Part shown: positions 16,788 to 24,510 of the stretch, piece after piece
Numbering within the stretch: the stretch's first letter is position 1
Layout of the letters: each line of letters starts with the position of its first letter
Origin: an uncultured bacterium
GTDB taxonomy: Bacteria; Cyanobacteriota; Vampirovibrionia; Gastranaerophilales; Gastranaerophilaceae
Length of the DNA: 64,000 nt
Direction: 5' to 3'
NCBI GenBank assembly: GCA_949297715.1
Contig: CASFTJ010000002.1
Span: 1-64,000, forward strand
Translations under genes and position numbers: made by a program
Notes under the pieces: generated by a model
Database searches by the model: none
Told to the model about the DNA's origin: nothing
Seen by the model: only the letters and a program-made list of their open reading frames with translations

Positions 16788-17471
16788 ATGTATAAAAATT
16801 TAAAAACTGCATTCGGTGAGAATTTAAAATATTTGAGAAAATCCAAAGGTTTAACGCAGGAACGGCTTGCGGAAATTTTAGGTATATCACACAGACAACT
16901 TTCCAGAATAGAGGCTGGAGATAATTTCCCATCAGTTGAAACATTGGAAAAAATAAGTTTATATTTAGAAACAGAATTAAAGGTATTGTTTGATTTTGAA
17001 TGGGATAAAAAATATGCGGTATTATCAAACGGGACGGATGAAAGACCAGTATTTGAGGTGTCATTGAATGATACTGTCATAAATCTTGCAAATTACACAA
17101 AGAGATTTACTCAAAAACAGGCGGATAGTTTTTCGGATTGTGAAAACATAGAAAATTCCGATAAAAGTATGCTAAATTCTGCAAAAAATATAAATAAACC
17201 GATAACTGTAGTTTATAAAGAGCCGAATGGCGAGCTTTCGCATATAAAAACCTATTATCCTGACGGCACGATTGAAGTTGCGATGTCAAAAGAGCAGGTG
17301 GAAACGGGAAAAATTCGCAAATTAATAAACGAAGATTTAGATAAAATCGGAGATGACTTAAATAAATTGAATTTTATAAGGTTAGCGATGGAATCTTTAG
17401 ACAGTCGTGAAAAGTTAGAGCAATTAAAAAATCTGATAAAGGGAATGGAGATAATTCTCGGTTCAAAATAA
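16788..17471 (+). CDS. XRE-family regulator with C-terminal extension
   Basis: The start at 16788 is preferred because AGAAGG lies 9 nt upstream; the ATG at 16779 abuts it. The HTH_XRE domain covers residues 5-65: FGENLKYLRKSKGLTQERLA, then LGISHRQLSRIEAGDNFPSV, then LEKISLYLETELKVLFDFEW. The following 160 residues include a short beta-like stretch (PITVVYKEPNGELSHIKTYYP) and a helical C-terminus (LKNLIKGMEIILGS). They resemble no ligand domain I know. It is divergent from the candidate small RNA, whose promoter spacer contains a palindrome it could bind. The target is inferred. Confidence 0.85.
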   Translation: MYKNLKTAFGENLKYLRKSKGLTQERLAEILGISHRQLSRIEAGDNFPSVETLEKISLYLETELKVLFDFEWDKKYAVLSNGTDERPVFEVSLNDTVINLANYTKRFTQKQADSFSDCENIENSDKSMLNSAKNINKPITVVYKEPNGELSHIKTYYPDGTIEVAMSKEQVETGKIRKLINEDLDKIGDDLNKLNFIRLAMESLDSREKLEQLKNLIKGMEIILGSK

Positions 17472-17477
17472 TAAATA

Positions 17478-17505
17478 TTGCAGGAATTTTATTTTATACT
17501 AGAAT
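17478..17505 (+). promoter_or_regulatory. sigma70-type promoter for dCMP deaminase
   Basis: TTGCAG, a 16-nt spacer, then TAGAAT, with the predicted start near 17512 and GGAAAGGG before the ATG at 17532. Confidence 0.55.
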
Positions 17506-17531
17506 AGATTTAACGGAAAGGGATATGAAGT

Positions 17532-17981
17532 ATGGAAATAAAATCTTGGAATGATTATTTTTTGGATTTGGCAAAGACTTGTGCAAGCCGTTCAAACTGT
17601 ATAAGAGCGCAGGTAGGAGCGGTAATCGTCGGGGATGATAAAAAGATAAAGGCGACAGGATATAACGGGACACCATCAAAAGTTGAATCCTGTTATGAAC
17701 GAGGTGAATGTTACCGTATAAAGAATAATATTCCGTCCGGCACAAGATATGAAACCTGCCGTTCAATTCACGCGGAACAGAACGCTATAATACAAGCAGG
17801 TCAAGACAGATGTAAAGGTTCAACGATGTATATTTGGGGACACGATTTTATTTGCATATTGTGTAAAAGATTTATAGTTCAAGCGGGCATAAAGGATGTT
17901 TATTTGAAAAAGAATGAAGATTCCCCGATAAAATATGTGACTGTTGAGGATATAAGAAAAGAACTTGAAGAAACTAGATAA
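17532..17981 (+). CDS. dCMP deaminase (ComEB-like cytidine/deoxycytidylate deaminase)
   Basis: The enzyme deaminates dCMP to dUMP, feeding thymidylate synthesis. The 149-residue protein has the zinc-dependent deaminase fold: RAQVGAVIV, TGYNGTPS, the HAE motif in SIHAEQNAI with its catalytic Glu, and the Cys pair CILC. The usual Pro before the first Cys is replaced by Ile (FICILC). An extra Cys-rich insert (SCYERGECYRI) before the HAE motif is typical of dCMP rather than cytidine deaminases and binds a second zinc in known members. It has its own promoter and no operon partner. Confidence 0.9.
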   Translation: MEIKSWNDYFLDLAKTCASRSNCIRAQVGAVIVGDDKKIKATGYNGTPSKVESCYERGECYRIKNNIPSGTRYETCRSIHAEQNAIIQAGQDRCKGSTMYIWGHDFICILCKRFIVQAGIKDVYLKKNEDSPIKYVTVEDIRKELEETR

Positions 17982-18115
17982 TTTTCAAATACTAAAATTT
18001 AAAACAGTTAATATTATCTTGCAATGACATGACTTCAGGCAAAAAATCATTAAATAATTCGTACGAAATCTTGTATTTTGTCTACATCGAACGGTTGATT
18101 TTGCGGAAAAATGAC

Positions 18116-18145
18116 TTAACAAAACCGCCGGGGATAAGTTAATAT
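18116..18145 (+). promoter_or_regulatory. possible promoter of the flagellar-type export operon
   Basis: TTAACA, an 18-nt spacer, then TAATAT, 24 nt before the fliE ATG. No sigma28-like (TAAA-N15-GCCGATAA) or sigma54-like (TGGCAC-N5-TTGC) site was found in the 187-bp gap. A housekeeping promoter is the best candidate, weakly supported. Confidence 0.3.
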
Positions 18146-18168
18146 AAGAAAAGAAAGGCAGGGAACAG

Positions 18169-18516
18169 ATGGAATACAATGCAGGATGGATGCCTAAATA
18201 TGATTTGGAAGCCCGAATACAGCACACAAAGCTGGACAGCGGGATTTACGGAATGGAACCTGCAAGGTTACGGAGAGTGGAAACGCCGGCAACAGGTGAT
18301 TTCAAGGCGGTATTTTCGGGGCTTGTAGAGAATCTGAATGCAGAGTTGAATGCTCCCGACAACCTTTTGAAAGATGTAATGAGCGGGAATAACAACATAG
18401 ATATTCATGATGTTATGACAGCGATGGCAAAATCGGAAATCAGCGTAAACGTAGCGACACAGATAACGGGAAAAGTCATACAAGCGTATGATAAAGTAAT
18501 GCAGATTCAGGTGTAG
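18169..18516 (+). CDS. fliE: flagellar hook-basal body protein FliE
   Basis: FliE joins the MS ring to the rod of the flagellar basal body. The 115-residue protein ends in the characteristic FliE helix pair: IDIHDVMTAMAKSEISVNVA, then TQITGKVIQAYDKVMQIQV, closely matching the family's LHDVMIAMEKA...RNKLVEAYQEIMRMQV. The first 60 residues are poorly conserved, as usual. It heads a run of export genes and is followed after 67 nt by fliF. GAAAGGCAGGG precedes the start. Confidence 0.9.
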   Translation: MEYNAGWMPKYDLEARIQHTKLDSGIYGMEPARLRRVETPATGDFKAVFSGLVENLNAELNAPDNLLKDVMSGNNNIDIHDVMTAMAKSEISVNVATQITGKVIQAYDKVMQIQV

Positions 18517-18583
18517 AATATTGTAATATTCTATATTTATTAGGGAAACCAAGACTAAAAAATAAAAACAGACCGGGGAAGAA

Positions 18584-20230
18584 ATGGACTTTCAAAAATT
18601 ACTTGAGAATAAGATATTATTATACGGTGTGATAGCTGCAGCCGTAATAATTGTTATTGCGATTATATCAATAGGCGTAATAGCGGGTAATGGGAAGAAC
18701 AGTAAAGGAGCAGCAAGAGTTGTCAGCGAAAAAGTAATAAAAGAGCCTTTAGATCTTTTGCAGACGGATAATTTGGGTAAAGCGATAGAAATACAGGCAC
18801 TTTTGGCAAGAGAAGGCATTGTTGCAAGCCGTAAAGAAAACGGAACAAAATCGGTAATATTTTTGAAAGAATACACTCTAACCCAAAGAGATCAGGCGCT
18901 TTTAGCGATAGTAAAAAGCGGTTTAATGGACCAAAATGTCGGGCTTGAAATTTTTGACAAGGGTGATTTTACATCAACCAAAGAAGATAAAAAGATAAGA
19001 TTAGCAAGGGCAATAAACGGAGAATTGTCAAGACTTATAAGAAAGATTCCCCCGATAGAGAATGCATCGGTATTTATTTCAATACCGGAAGAATCAATGT
19101 TTACTTCAATGCAGAAGCCTGTAACAGCGACTGTACAGGTTTCGATACCGGCAGGAGATAAACTTGATCCTTTAAAAGTTAAAGCGATAACTAACCTTCT
19201 GTTAGGAAGCGTAAGCGGGCTTGTTGCGGATAATGTTTCTATTACAGATACAAACGGTAACGTTTATTCAAGCATGATAGATGCAGATGATGAGATGTTG
19301 TCTAAGCTTCAGGAAAATGACAAATACATGCAGCAAAAAGTTTCAAGGCAGCTAGACAGATTAATAGGTGCCGGAAACTATACAGCAACAGTAAGCACAT
19401 ATCTTCGTCAGGTTCCTATGGAAAGGACAAGGATTGAATATGATCCGAATAAAAAAGCTTCAGTTTCGGAGCAGTCATTTACGGAAGGTTTAGGCGATCA
19501 GACTCGTGACAGCAATAAAAACCCGAATGCAGTAAGTGTTTATATTCCAAACGGGATAGCGGCAGGCGGACAGAATTCAAGTCAAGACAGAAGTTATAGC
19601 CGTTCCGCTACAGAAACACAGTATGGTGTTACAAAAACCCAGACAAATGAATATTTGAAGCCAGGAGTTGTAGAAGAAATTTCGATTGCCGTAACGATGG
19701 AAAAAACAGCGATTCCTGCAAATACAACGGTAGAAGAATTAAAAGAATTAATTGCGACAACGGCAAGCCCCAAAGCTTTACCGGAAAACGTAACGATAGC
19801 ATTTTCAGATACATCAGAGCTTAACCTTGCAGGCGACAGACAGGCAAATCTTCCGAAACCTGATGAAAGTGGCAATCCATGGTGGATTACGATTGCACTA
19901 TGCGTAATCGGTTTAATAGGTGTTTCAAGGGTTGTTCACAGCAAGTTGAGAAAAGCTCAGGAAGAACACGAAAAAGAAGTTGCGATGCTACGACAAAAAG
20001 AAGCTGAACAAGACAGATTAATTCAAGATATGAACACAAGAGCAGCGCAGTTGACGGAAAGACAATCAGAACTTGCTCAAGGCTTGTTGGAAGCACAACA
20101 GAGAGAATATCTTGCACTTCATACGACGGATGATTTGGTTAATACTCTTGCAAATATGTCTGCAAATATATCCGAGTCTGATGAAAAAGATGCAGCAGAT
20201 AAGATTAAGAGCTGGATAGAAGAGACATAG
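18584..20230 (+). CDS. fliF: flagellar MS-ring protein FliF
   Basis: The protein forms the inner-membrane MS ring that houses the export gate. The 548 residues show an N-terminal membrane segment (about 12-33), then ring-building motifs typical of FliF: EIQALLAREGI, QRDQALLAIVKSGLMD, RLARAINGELSRLIRKIP and ENASVFISIPE. A second membrane segment lies near 428-446 (WWITIALCVIGLIGV). A long cytoplasmic coiled coil ends in KDAADKIKSWIEE, like the FliG-binding tail of flagellar FliF. There is no lipobox, so it is flagellar-type rather than an injectisome SctJ. The coiled coil between membrane and tail is longer than usual. Confidence 0.92.
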   Translation: MDFQKLLENKILLYGVIAAAVIIVIAIISIGVIAGNGKNSKGAARVVSEKVIKEPLDLLQTDNLGKAIEIQALLAREGIVASRKENGTKSVIFLKEYTLTQRDQALLAIVKSGLMDQNVGLEIFDKGDFTSTKEDKKIRLARAINGELSRLIRKIPPIENASVFISIPEESMFTSMQKPVTATVQVSIPAGDKLDPLKVKAITNLLLGSVSGLVADNVSITDTNGNVYSSMIDADDEMLSKLQENDKYMQQKVSRQLDRLIGAGNYTATVSTYLRQVPMERTRIEYDPNKKASVSEQSFTEGLGDQTRDSNKNPNAVSVYIPNGIAAGGQNSSQDRSYSRSATETQYGVTKTQTNEYLKPGVVEEISIAVTMEKTAIPANTTVEELKELIATTASPKALPENVTIAFSDTSELNLAGDRQANLPKPDESGNPWWITIALCVIGLIGVSRVVHSKLRKAQEEHEKEVAMLRQKEAEQDRLIQDMNTRAAQLTERQSELAQGLLEAQQREYLALHTTDDLVNTLANMSANISESDEKDAADKIKSWIEET

Positions 20231-20267
20231 TTTTAAGCAAAAGAAAAATAGGAAAAAGGGAAATTTA

Positions 20268-21329
20268 ATGGCAATAAAAGGGTTTGATTACGCAGAATTT
20301 GCAAAAAATCTGACAGCGCAGGCAAAAGATATAGTGCCTGCAGACTTTAATGAAAATCAAAAACAGTTTGTCATCAATACCTTATTTAATTTATCCAGTA
20401 TGGCAGGAAAGGCACTTGCCGAAGATAAAGAAAGTAATTTTAATGCTGAACAGGCGATGCTTATCACGCAGATAATTGCGGAATGGTCATTCCATAAATC
20501 CGTAGACCTTATAAGATCGGGTATTCCGCAGCAATACTGGGATCCTATAATGCAAAAGATTGCATATACGATTTTTGAAATAGCACAGCAGACTTTCAGA
20601 CAAAATCTTCCTCAGGATCAAATATTGCAGCTTATAGAGCACCACGTCAAGAAAGCTTATGATGAGGCGATACAAGAACTAAAAGACAGGAATTTAATTT
20701 CAGAAGCTTTGATGGAGCAGGCCGTAAAGCAGTCGAACATAGACACAATGATGCAGCAAATGCAGGATGAACAACAAGCTCCTCCCCAAGCACAAGCTCC
20801 AGCATCCCCCACACCTCCACCGGCAAAACCCGTATCAACACGCAATACATCTCCTGTTCCGGCAAAAGGCGGTGCGCCTTCAGCTCCTGTTGATATGTCT
20901 AAGCCTATCGAAAAATACAAACCTCCGAAACTTCTTAAACTTGTTGCGGTAGCGTTGCTGCTTAAACGAGTAACTGATGACAGGGTTCAGTCAATATTGA
21001 ATCATTTTGAACAGGATGATGCCGGAACTGTTTTAAGATACATGTATGTGGACAATTTAGAAGAAAAAGTTGATCCGTCCGTAACAATGCGAGTGCTTGA
21101 GGATATAGGCAAAAATCTTCCGTCCGCAACAGAAGTTAATACAAATTTACTTGTCGAAAGAGTAAAAGCAACAGCTGCAATGATGGACAAGCAGAAGCTG
21201 GAATCAATGGTACAGCTTGAAAGACCGAATGTTCGCAGATTTGTTTTTAATGCTATGGAAGGTGAATTTTATAAAATGTCACCACGAGTTGCGGCAGTTA
21301 TTGCCTCGCATCTTGAACATAGTGTATAA
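20268..21329 (+). CDS. FliG-like protein with a novel N-terminal domain
   Basis: The gene sits where fliG is expected, between fliF and fliH. The C-terminal about 110 residues (LNHFEQDDAGTVLRYMYVDN through NVRRFVFNAMEGEFYKMSPR) are compatible with a very divergent helical FliG-type domain, although the classic FliG motifs are weak. Residues 1-170 are something else. They match the membrane protein at 48693 (IIAEWSFHKSVDLIRSGIP against VIAEWVFHKTVDLIASGVP, and similar spacing of FDY, FA, AG and NLI motifs). A Pro/Gln/Ala linker (about 170-215) joins the parts. The FliG call rests on position plus weak pattern. The domain may replace FliG-N as the FliF adaptor. Confidence 0.65.
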   Translation: MAIKGFDYAEFAKNLTAQAKDIVPADFNENQKQFVINTLFNLSSMAGKALAEDKESNFNAEQAMLITQIIAEWSFHKSVDLIRSGIPQQYWDPIMQKIAYTIFEIAQQTFRQNLPQDQILQLIEHHVKKAYDEAIQELKDRNLISEALMEQAVKQSNIDTMMQQMQDEQQAPPQAQAPASPTPPPAKPVSTRNTSPVPAKGGAPSAPVDMSKPIEKYKPPKLLKLVAVALLLKRVTDDRVQSILNHFEQDDAGTVLRYMYVDNLEEKVDPSVTMRVLEDIGKNLPSATEVNTNLLVERVKATAAMMDKQKLESMVQLERPNVRRFVFNAMEGEFYKMSPRVAAVIASHLEHSV

Positions 21330-21341
21330 TGAAATTGAATC

Positions 21342-22172
21342 ATGATTATCAAAAAGAAAAGAACCGGAAAACCGAAGATTTCCAAACCGGAAATTATTAA
21401 GGTTCAGTCGGAAGCGGGGAATTTGGGATATGAAACGCTTCAGGAAAATGAGCCTGATTTTGGCATGCCGGATTTAGAAAATGTAAATATTGATAATTCA
21501 CAGTCGGAATATGAAGAGTTAGAAGCAGAAGTTGAACAGCCTCAAGAAGAAGCACAGGAACCAGAAGAAATTGATTTGTTTAATTTAGATAACATAGATT
21601 TTTCTCAGCGTCAGGAAAGGCGTCGTGGCGATCGCAGACGCGGTTTCAGGCGTGTAGATGAGCGGAATTTGATTTCCCGTGCACGAGAAGAAGCAGATAG
21701 TATTAGAGAAGCTGCCGCTAAAGAAGGTTATCAGGAAGGTTTAAATCAGTCTTCAGAGGATATTGCGCAGGTTAGAGAGGCTTTCAAAGATTTTTTGAGT
21801 GCTCCGCAGGAGGTTTTTGAATATATTGCGCCTGATATTTTGGAGATAAGTATTGATATAGCTCAAAAAATAATTAAAAATGAAGTAACTCAAAATCCTC
21901 AGATTGTGTTATCCAAAATAACGGAAATCCTGAAAACACTATCGAAAGAGGAACCAAAAGTTACGATAAGGGTAAATCCGTCGCAGGTAAGTATTGCAAA
22001 ACAGGGGATTCCGGAAATGCTTAATGAGGCGGGCTTAGAAACGAAGATTGTCATATTGCCTGATGAAGAAGTGTCAGAAGGCGGGTGTATAGTTTCAACC
22101 AATAATGGTGTAATAGATGCGACAATAGAAAGTCAAATCGCAATAGTTATGGAGGCTCTTAAAGAAGTTTAA
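21342..22172 (+). CDS. fliH: flagellar assembly protein FliH / SctL-like stator
   Basis: FliH/SctL proteins hold the export ATPase at the gate. Of 276 residues, the first 110 are acidic and low-complexity, ending in an Arg-rich patch (ERRRGDRRRGFRR). Residues about 115-170 form the coiled coil AREEADSIREAAAKEGYQEG, with the family's EGxxxG-like spacing. The C-terminal 100 residues match FliH/SctL: ISIDIAQKIIKNEVTQNPQI, VTIRVNPSQVSIA, ILPDEEVSEGGCIVSTNNGVIDATIESQ. It starts 12 nt after the FliG-like gene and its stop codon shares one base with the flhA start (TAATG), so translation is coupled. Confidence 0.88.
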   Translation: MIIKKKRTGKPKISKPEIIKVQSEAGNLGYETLQENEPDFGMPDLENVNIDNSQSEYEELEAEVEQPQEEAQEPEEIDLFNLDNIDFSQRQERRRGDRRRGFRRVDERNLISRAREEADSIREAAAKEGYQEGLNQSSEDIAQVREAFKDFLSAPQEVFEYIAPDILEISIDIAQKIIKNEVTQNPQIVLSKITEILKTLSKEEPKVTIRVNPSQVSIAKQGIPEMLNEAGLETKIVILPDEEVSEGGCIVSTNNGVIDATIESQIAIVMEALKEV

Positions 22173-24277
22173 TGGCAGCACAAGGATCAGCAGGGGGTAC
22201 AAATTTAAGTGAAGTTGCAATGGCGATATTCGTCTTGCTTCTTATTGTCTTGTTGTTAGTCGAATTGCCTAATTGTGTTGTCAACTTTTCAATATGTTTA
22301 AATATAACTCTTGGTGTTATATTGCTGATGATATCGTTGTATGTAAAGAAAACTTTGGAACTTGCGGCATTTCCGTCTATAATCCTTATTGGTACAATGT
22401 TTCGACTTGTACTTTCAATCGCATCAACAAGGTTAATTCTTTCAAAAGGTGAGGCGGGAGAAGTTATTCACGCATTCGGAACGTTCGTAACCGGCGGTAA
22501 TATGGTTGTCGGCGGCGTAATCTTCCTTATCATAACGGTTGTACAGTTTATGGTAATCACAAAAGGTGCCGAACGTATCGCTGAAGTTTCTGCAAGGTTT
22601 GCCTTGGATGCTATGCCAGGTAAACAGATGACGATTGACGCCGATTTTAACGCAGGGTTAATTTCACCTGAAGAAGCGACTCAAAGACGTGAAGATTTGC
22701 AGAGAGAATCAAACTTGTTCGGTTCAATGGATGGTGCGATGAAGTTCGTAAAAGGGGATACTATAGCAGGTATTATCATCGTACTTATCAACATTATCGG
22801 CGGTTTGTGCGTCGGTTGTTTAATGAATCAAATGCCTATAGCAGATGCTGTTAACCAATATACAATCTTAACCATAGGTGACGGTCTGGCATCTCAGGTG
22901 CCGTCTTTGTTGATGTCAATTGCAGCCGGTATCTTTATGACACGTGCTTCTGCTGCTAATTCATTGGGTTCTGATGTTACGGCTGAAATTAAAAGTAAAC
23001 CTAATGCTCTGTTTTTGTCGGCAGGGTTCTTACTTTTATTGGCATTTACTGGGCATACATGGTTTTGGGAAGGGACTGGGCTTCCGTTTTTACCGTTTTT
23101 CTTATTTGCAATCGGACTTGGTATTACCGGATTTTCAACCCTTATCAATGCAGATGTTCAATCTCAATTAGGGCAGTTGGAAAGCGTTAGACAAAATATG
23201 CAGGATTTGGTTAACCCGAACAGAATGTATGAGCGTTTGGGGGTTGATATTTTAAGTCTTCAGGTTGGATCAAACCTGCTTGTAATTGCCGATCCTGATC
23301 AGGAAGGTCAATTGCTTGCTAAAATTGCTGCTCTTCGTCAAAGGGTTACGGATGAACTCGGTTATATTTTGCCGAACATAAGAATTATGGATTCATCGGC
23401 TCTTGATGCTAACGAGTATATGATTCAAATTCGCGGTAATACTGTCGATACAGGGTATGTGTATCCCGGAAGGCTTATGGTTATTGCTGATCAGTGGGAT
23501 GCTATAAAGAAGGAAGTTCCGCAGGATGCGATAATCGGTATTGATCCGACTTACCAAACTCAAGCATATTGGATTACGCCGGACGATGCCAAAACCGCAA
23601 GATCAGTGACGGCATTTGATTCGACTGACGTTATTGTAACTCACCTTCAGGAATGCGTAAGAAAACATGTTGATGAAGTTATGACAAAAACCGATGTGTT
23701 GAAGCTTATGGAACTTGTACGTTCTCAAGATCCGACACTTGTTAATGACCTTGTTCCGACAATTATTTCCACAAGTGATTTGAGAAAGATTTTTGTTAAC
23801 TTAATCAGAGAAAAAGTTTCAATAAAGGATATTATTTTTGTATTTGAAAGACTTTGCGATTATGCAAGATTTTCAAAAGAACCGGATATTTTGTCGGAAC
23901 GTTTAAGAGCTGCTTTAGGGCGCCAGATTTGTCTTGCAAACGTTGAAGATGACAAAGTTTTATATGCACTTACACTTTCTCCTGAGTGGGAAAAAACTCT
24001 GGATGACAGTTGTCAGAGAACGGAGCTTGGAACAATGTTCCTTTTAAATCCTATGCAGGTGCAGGAATTGATTGAAACTACCGCTTCTACGATGGTTCGT
24101 GCGCATCAGGCATGCGGTAGAAATCCTGTTGTTTTGTGCTCACCAAGAATAAGGCTTCCTCTTTATCAGCTTTTGGAACGTCACATTCCGACTGTTGTTG
24201 TAATTTCTTATTCTGAACTTATTACGGATATTAAGGTTGAGGCGGTTGATACAATTGGCGAAAGTTACGCTATGTAG
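22172..24277 (+). CDS. flhA: flagellar/type III export gate protein FlhA
   Basis: FlhA is the large export-gate subunit. The N-terminal half (about 1-320) has eight likely membrane segments and the hallmark cytoplasmic loop FALDAMPGKQMTIDADFNAG with SMDGAMKFVKGDTIAGIIIV. The C-terminal 350 residues are the substrate- and chaperone-binding domain (YVYPGRLMVIADQWD, VLKLMELVRSQDPTLVNDLVP, AHQACGRNPVVLCSPRIRLP). The 701-residue length fits FlhA. The coupled start overlaps the fliH stop. Homology alone does not separate FlhA from SctV, but the FliE/FliF neighbours favour a flagellar-lineage system. Confidence 0.95.
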   Translation: MAAQGSAGGTNLSEVAMAIFVLLLIVLLLVELPNCVVNFSICLNITLGVILLMISLYVKKTLELAAFPSIILIGTMFRLVLSIASTRLILSKGEAGEVIHAFGTFVTGGNMVVGGVIFLIITVVQFMVITKGAERIAEVSARFALDAMPGKQMTIDADFNAGLISPEEATQRREDLQRESNLFGSMDGAMKFVKGDTIAGIIIVLINIIGGLCVGCLMNQMPIADAVNQYTILTIGDGLASQVPSLLMSIAAGIFMTRASAANSLGSDVTAEIKSKPNALFLSAGFLLLLAFTGHTWFWEGTGLPFLPFFLFAIGLGITGFSTLINADVQSQLGQLESVRQNMQDLVNPNRMYERLGVDILSLQVGSNLLVIADPDQEGQLLAKIAALRQRVTDELGYILPNIRIMDSSALDANEYMIQIRGNTVDTGYVYPGRLMVIADQWDAIKKEVPQDAIIGIDPTYQTQAYWITPDDAKTARSVTAFDSTDVIVTHLQECVRKHVDEVMTKTDVLKLMELVRSQDPTLVNDLVPTIISTSDLRKIFVNLIREKVSIKDIIFVFERLCDYARFSKEPDILSERLRAALGRQICLANVEDDKVLYALTLSPEWEKTLDDSCQRTELGTMFLLNPMQVQELIETTASTMVRAHQACGRNPVVLCSPRIRLPLYQLLERHIPTVVVISYSELITDIKVEAVDTIGESYAM

Positions 24278-24286
24278 GGTGTAGAA

Positions 24287-24496
24287 ATGCTTAAAAGAAT
24301 TGTTTTGTTTTTAATAGAGATTTATCAAAAAATTTCAAAATATACTCCTGCTGTATGCAGATATTATCCGACTTGTTCAGAATACACCCGTCAGGCTATT
24401 TTAAAATACGGGCTTAGAAAGGGCGGATGGCTTGGGATAAAAAGAATTTGCCGTTGTCACCCCTGGCATGACGGCGGATATGATCCGGTACCGTAA
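24287..24496 (+). CDS. yidD: YidD-family membrane protein insertion efficiency factor
   Basis: This small basic membrane-associated protein helps YidC-dependent insertion. The 69 residues carry the full family signature [19 protein letters not shown] and [15 protein letters not shown]. It starts 9 nt after flhA, so it appears to ride at the end of the export operon rather than beside yidC and rnpA as in many bacteria. The cotranscription may aid insertion of the gate proteins, which is inference. Confidence 0.93.
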   Translation: MLKRIVLFLIEIYQKISKYTPAVCRYYPTCSEYTRQAILKYGLRKGGWLGIKRICRCHPWHDGGYDPVP

Positions 24497-24510
24497 TATT
24501 TCATATATTT

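Noticed and set aside
17982-18168. Sigma28 or sigma54 flagellar promoter before fliE
   Set aside because: GCCGGGGATAAG recalls GCCGATAA, but no TAAA box stands 15 nt upstream, and there is no TGGCAC-N5-TTGC.
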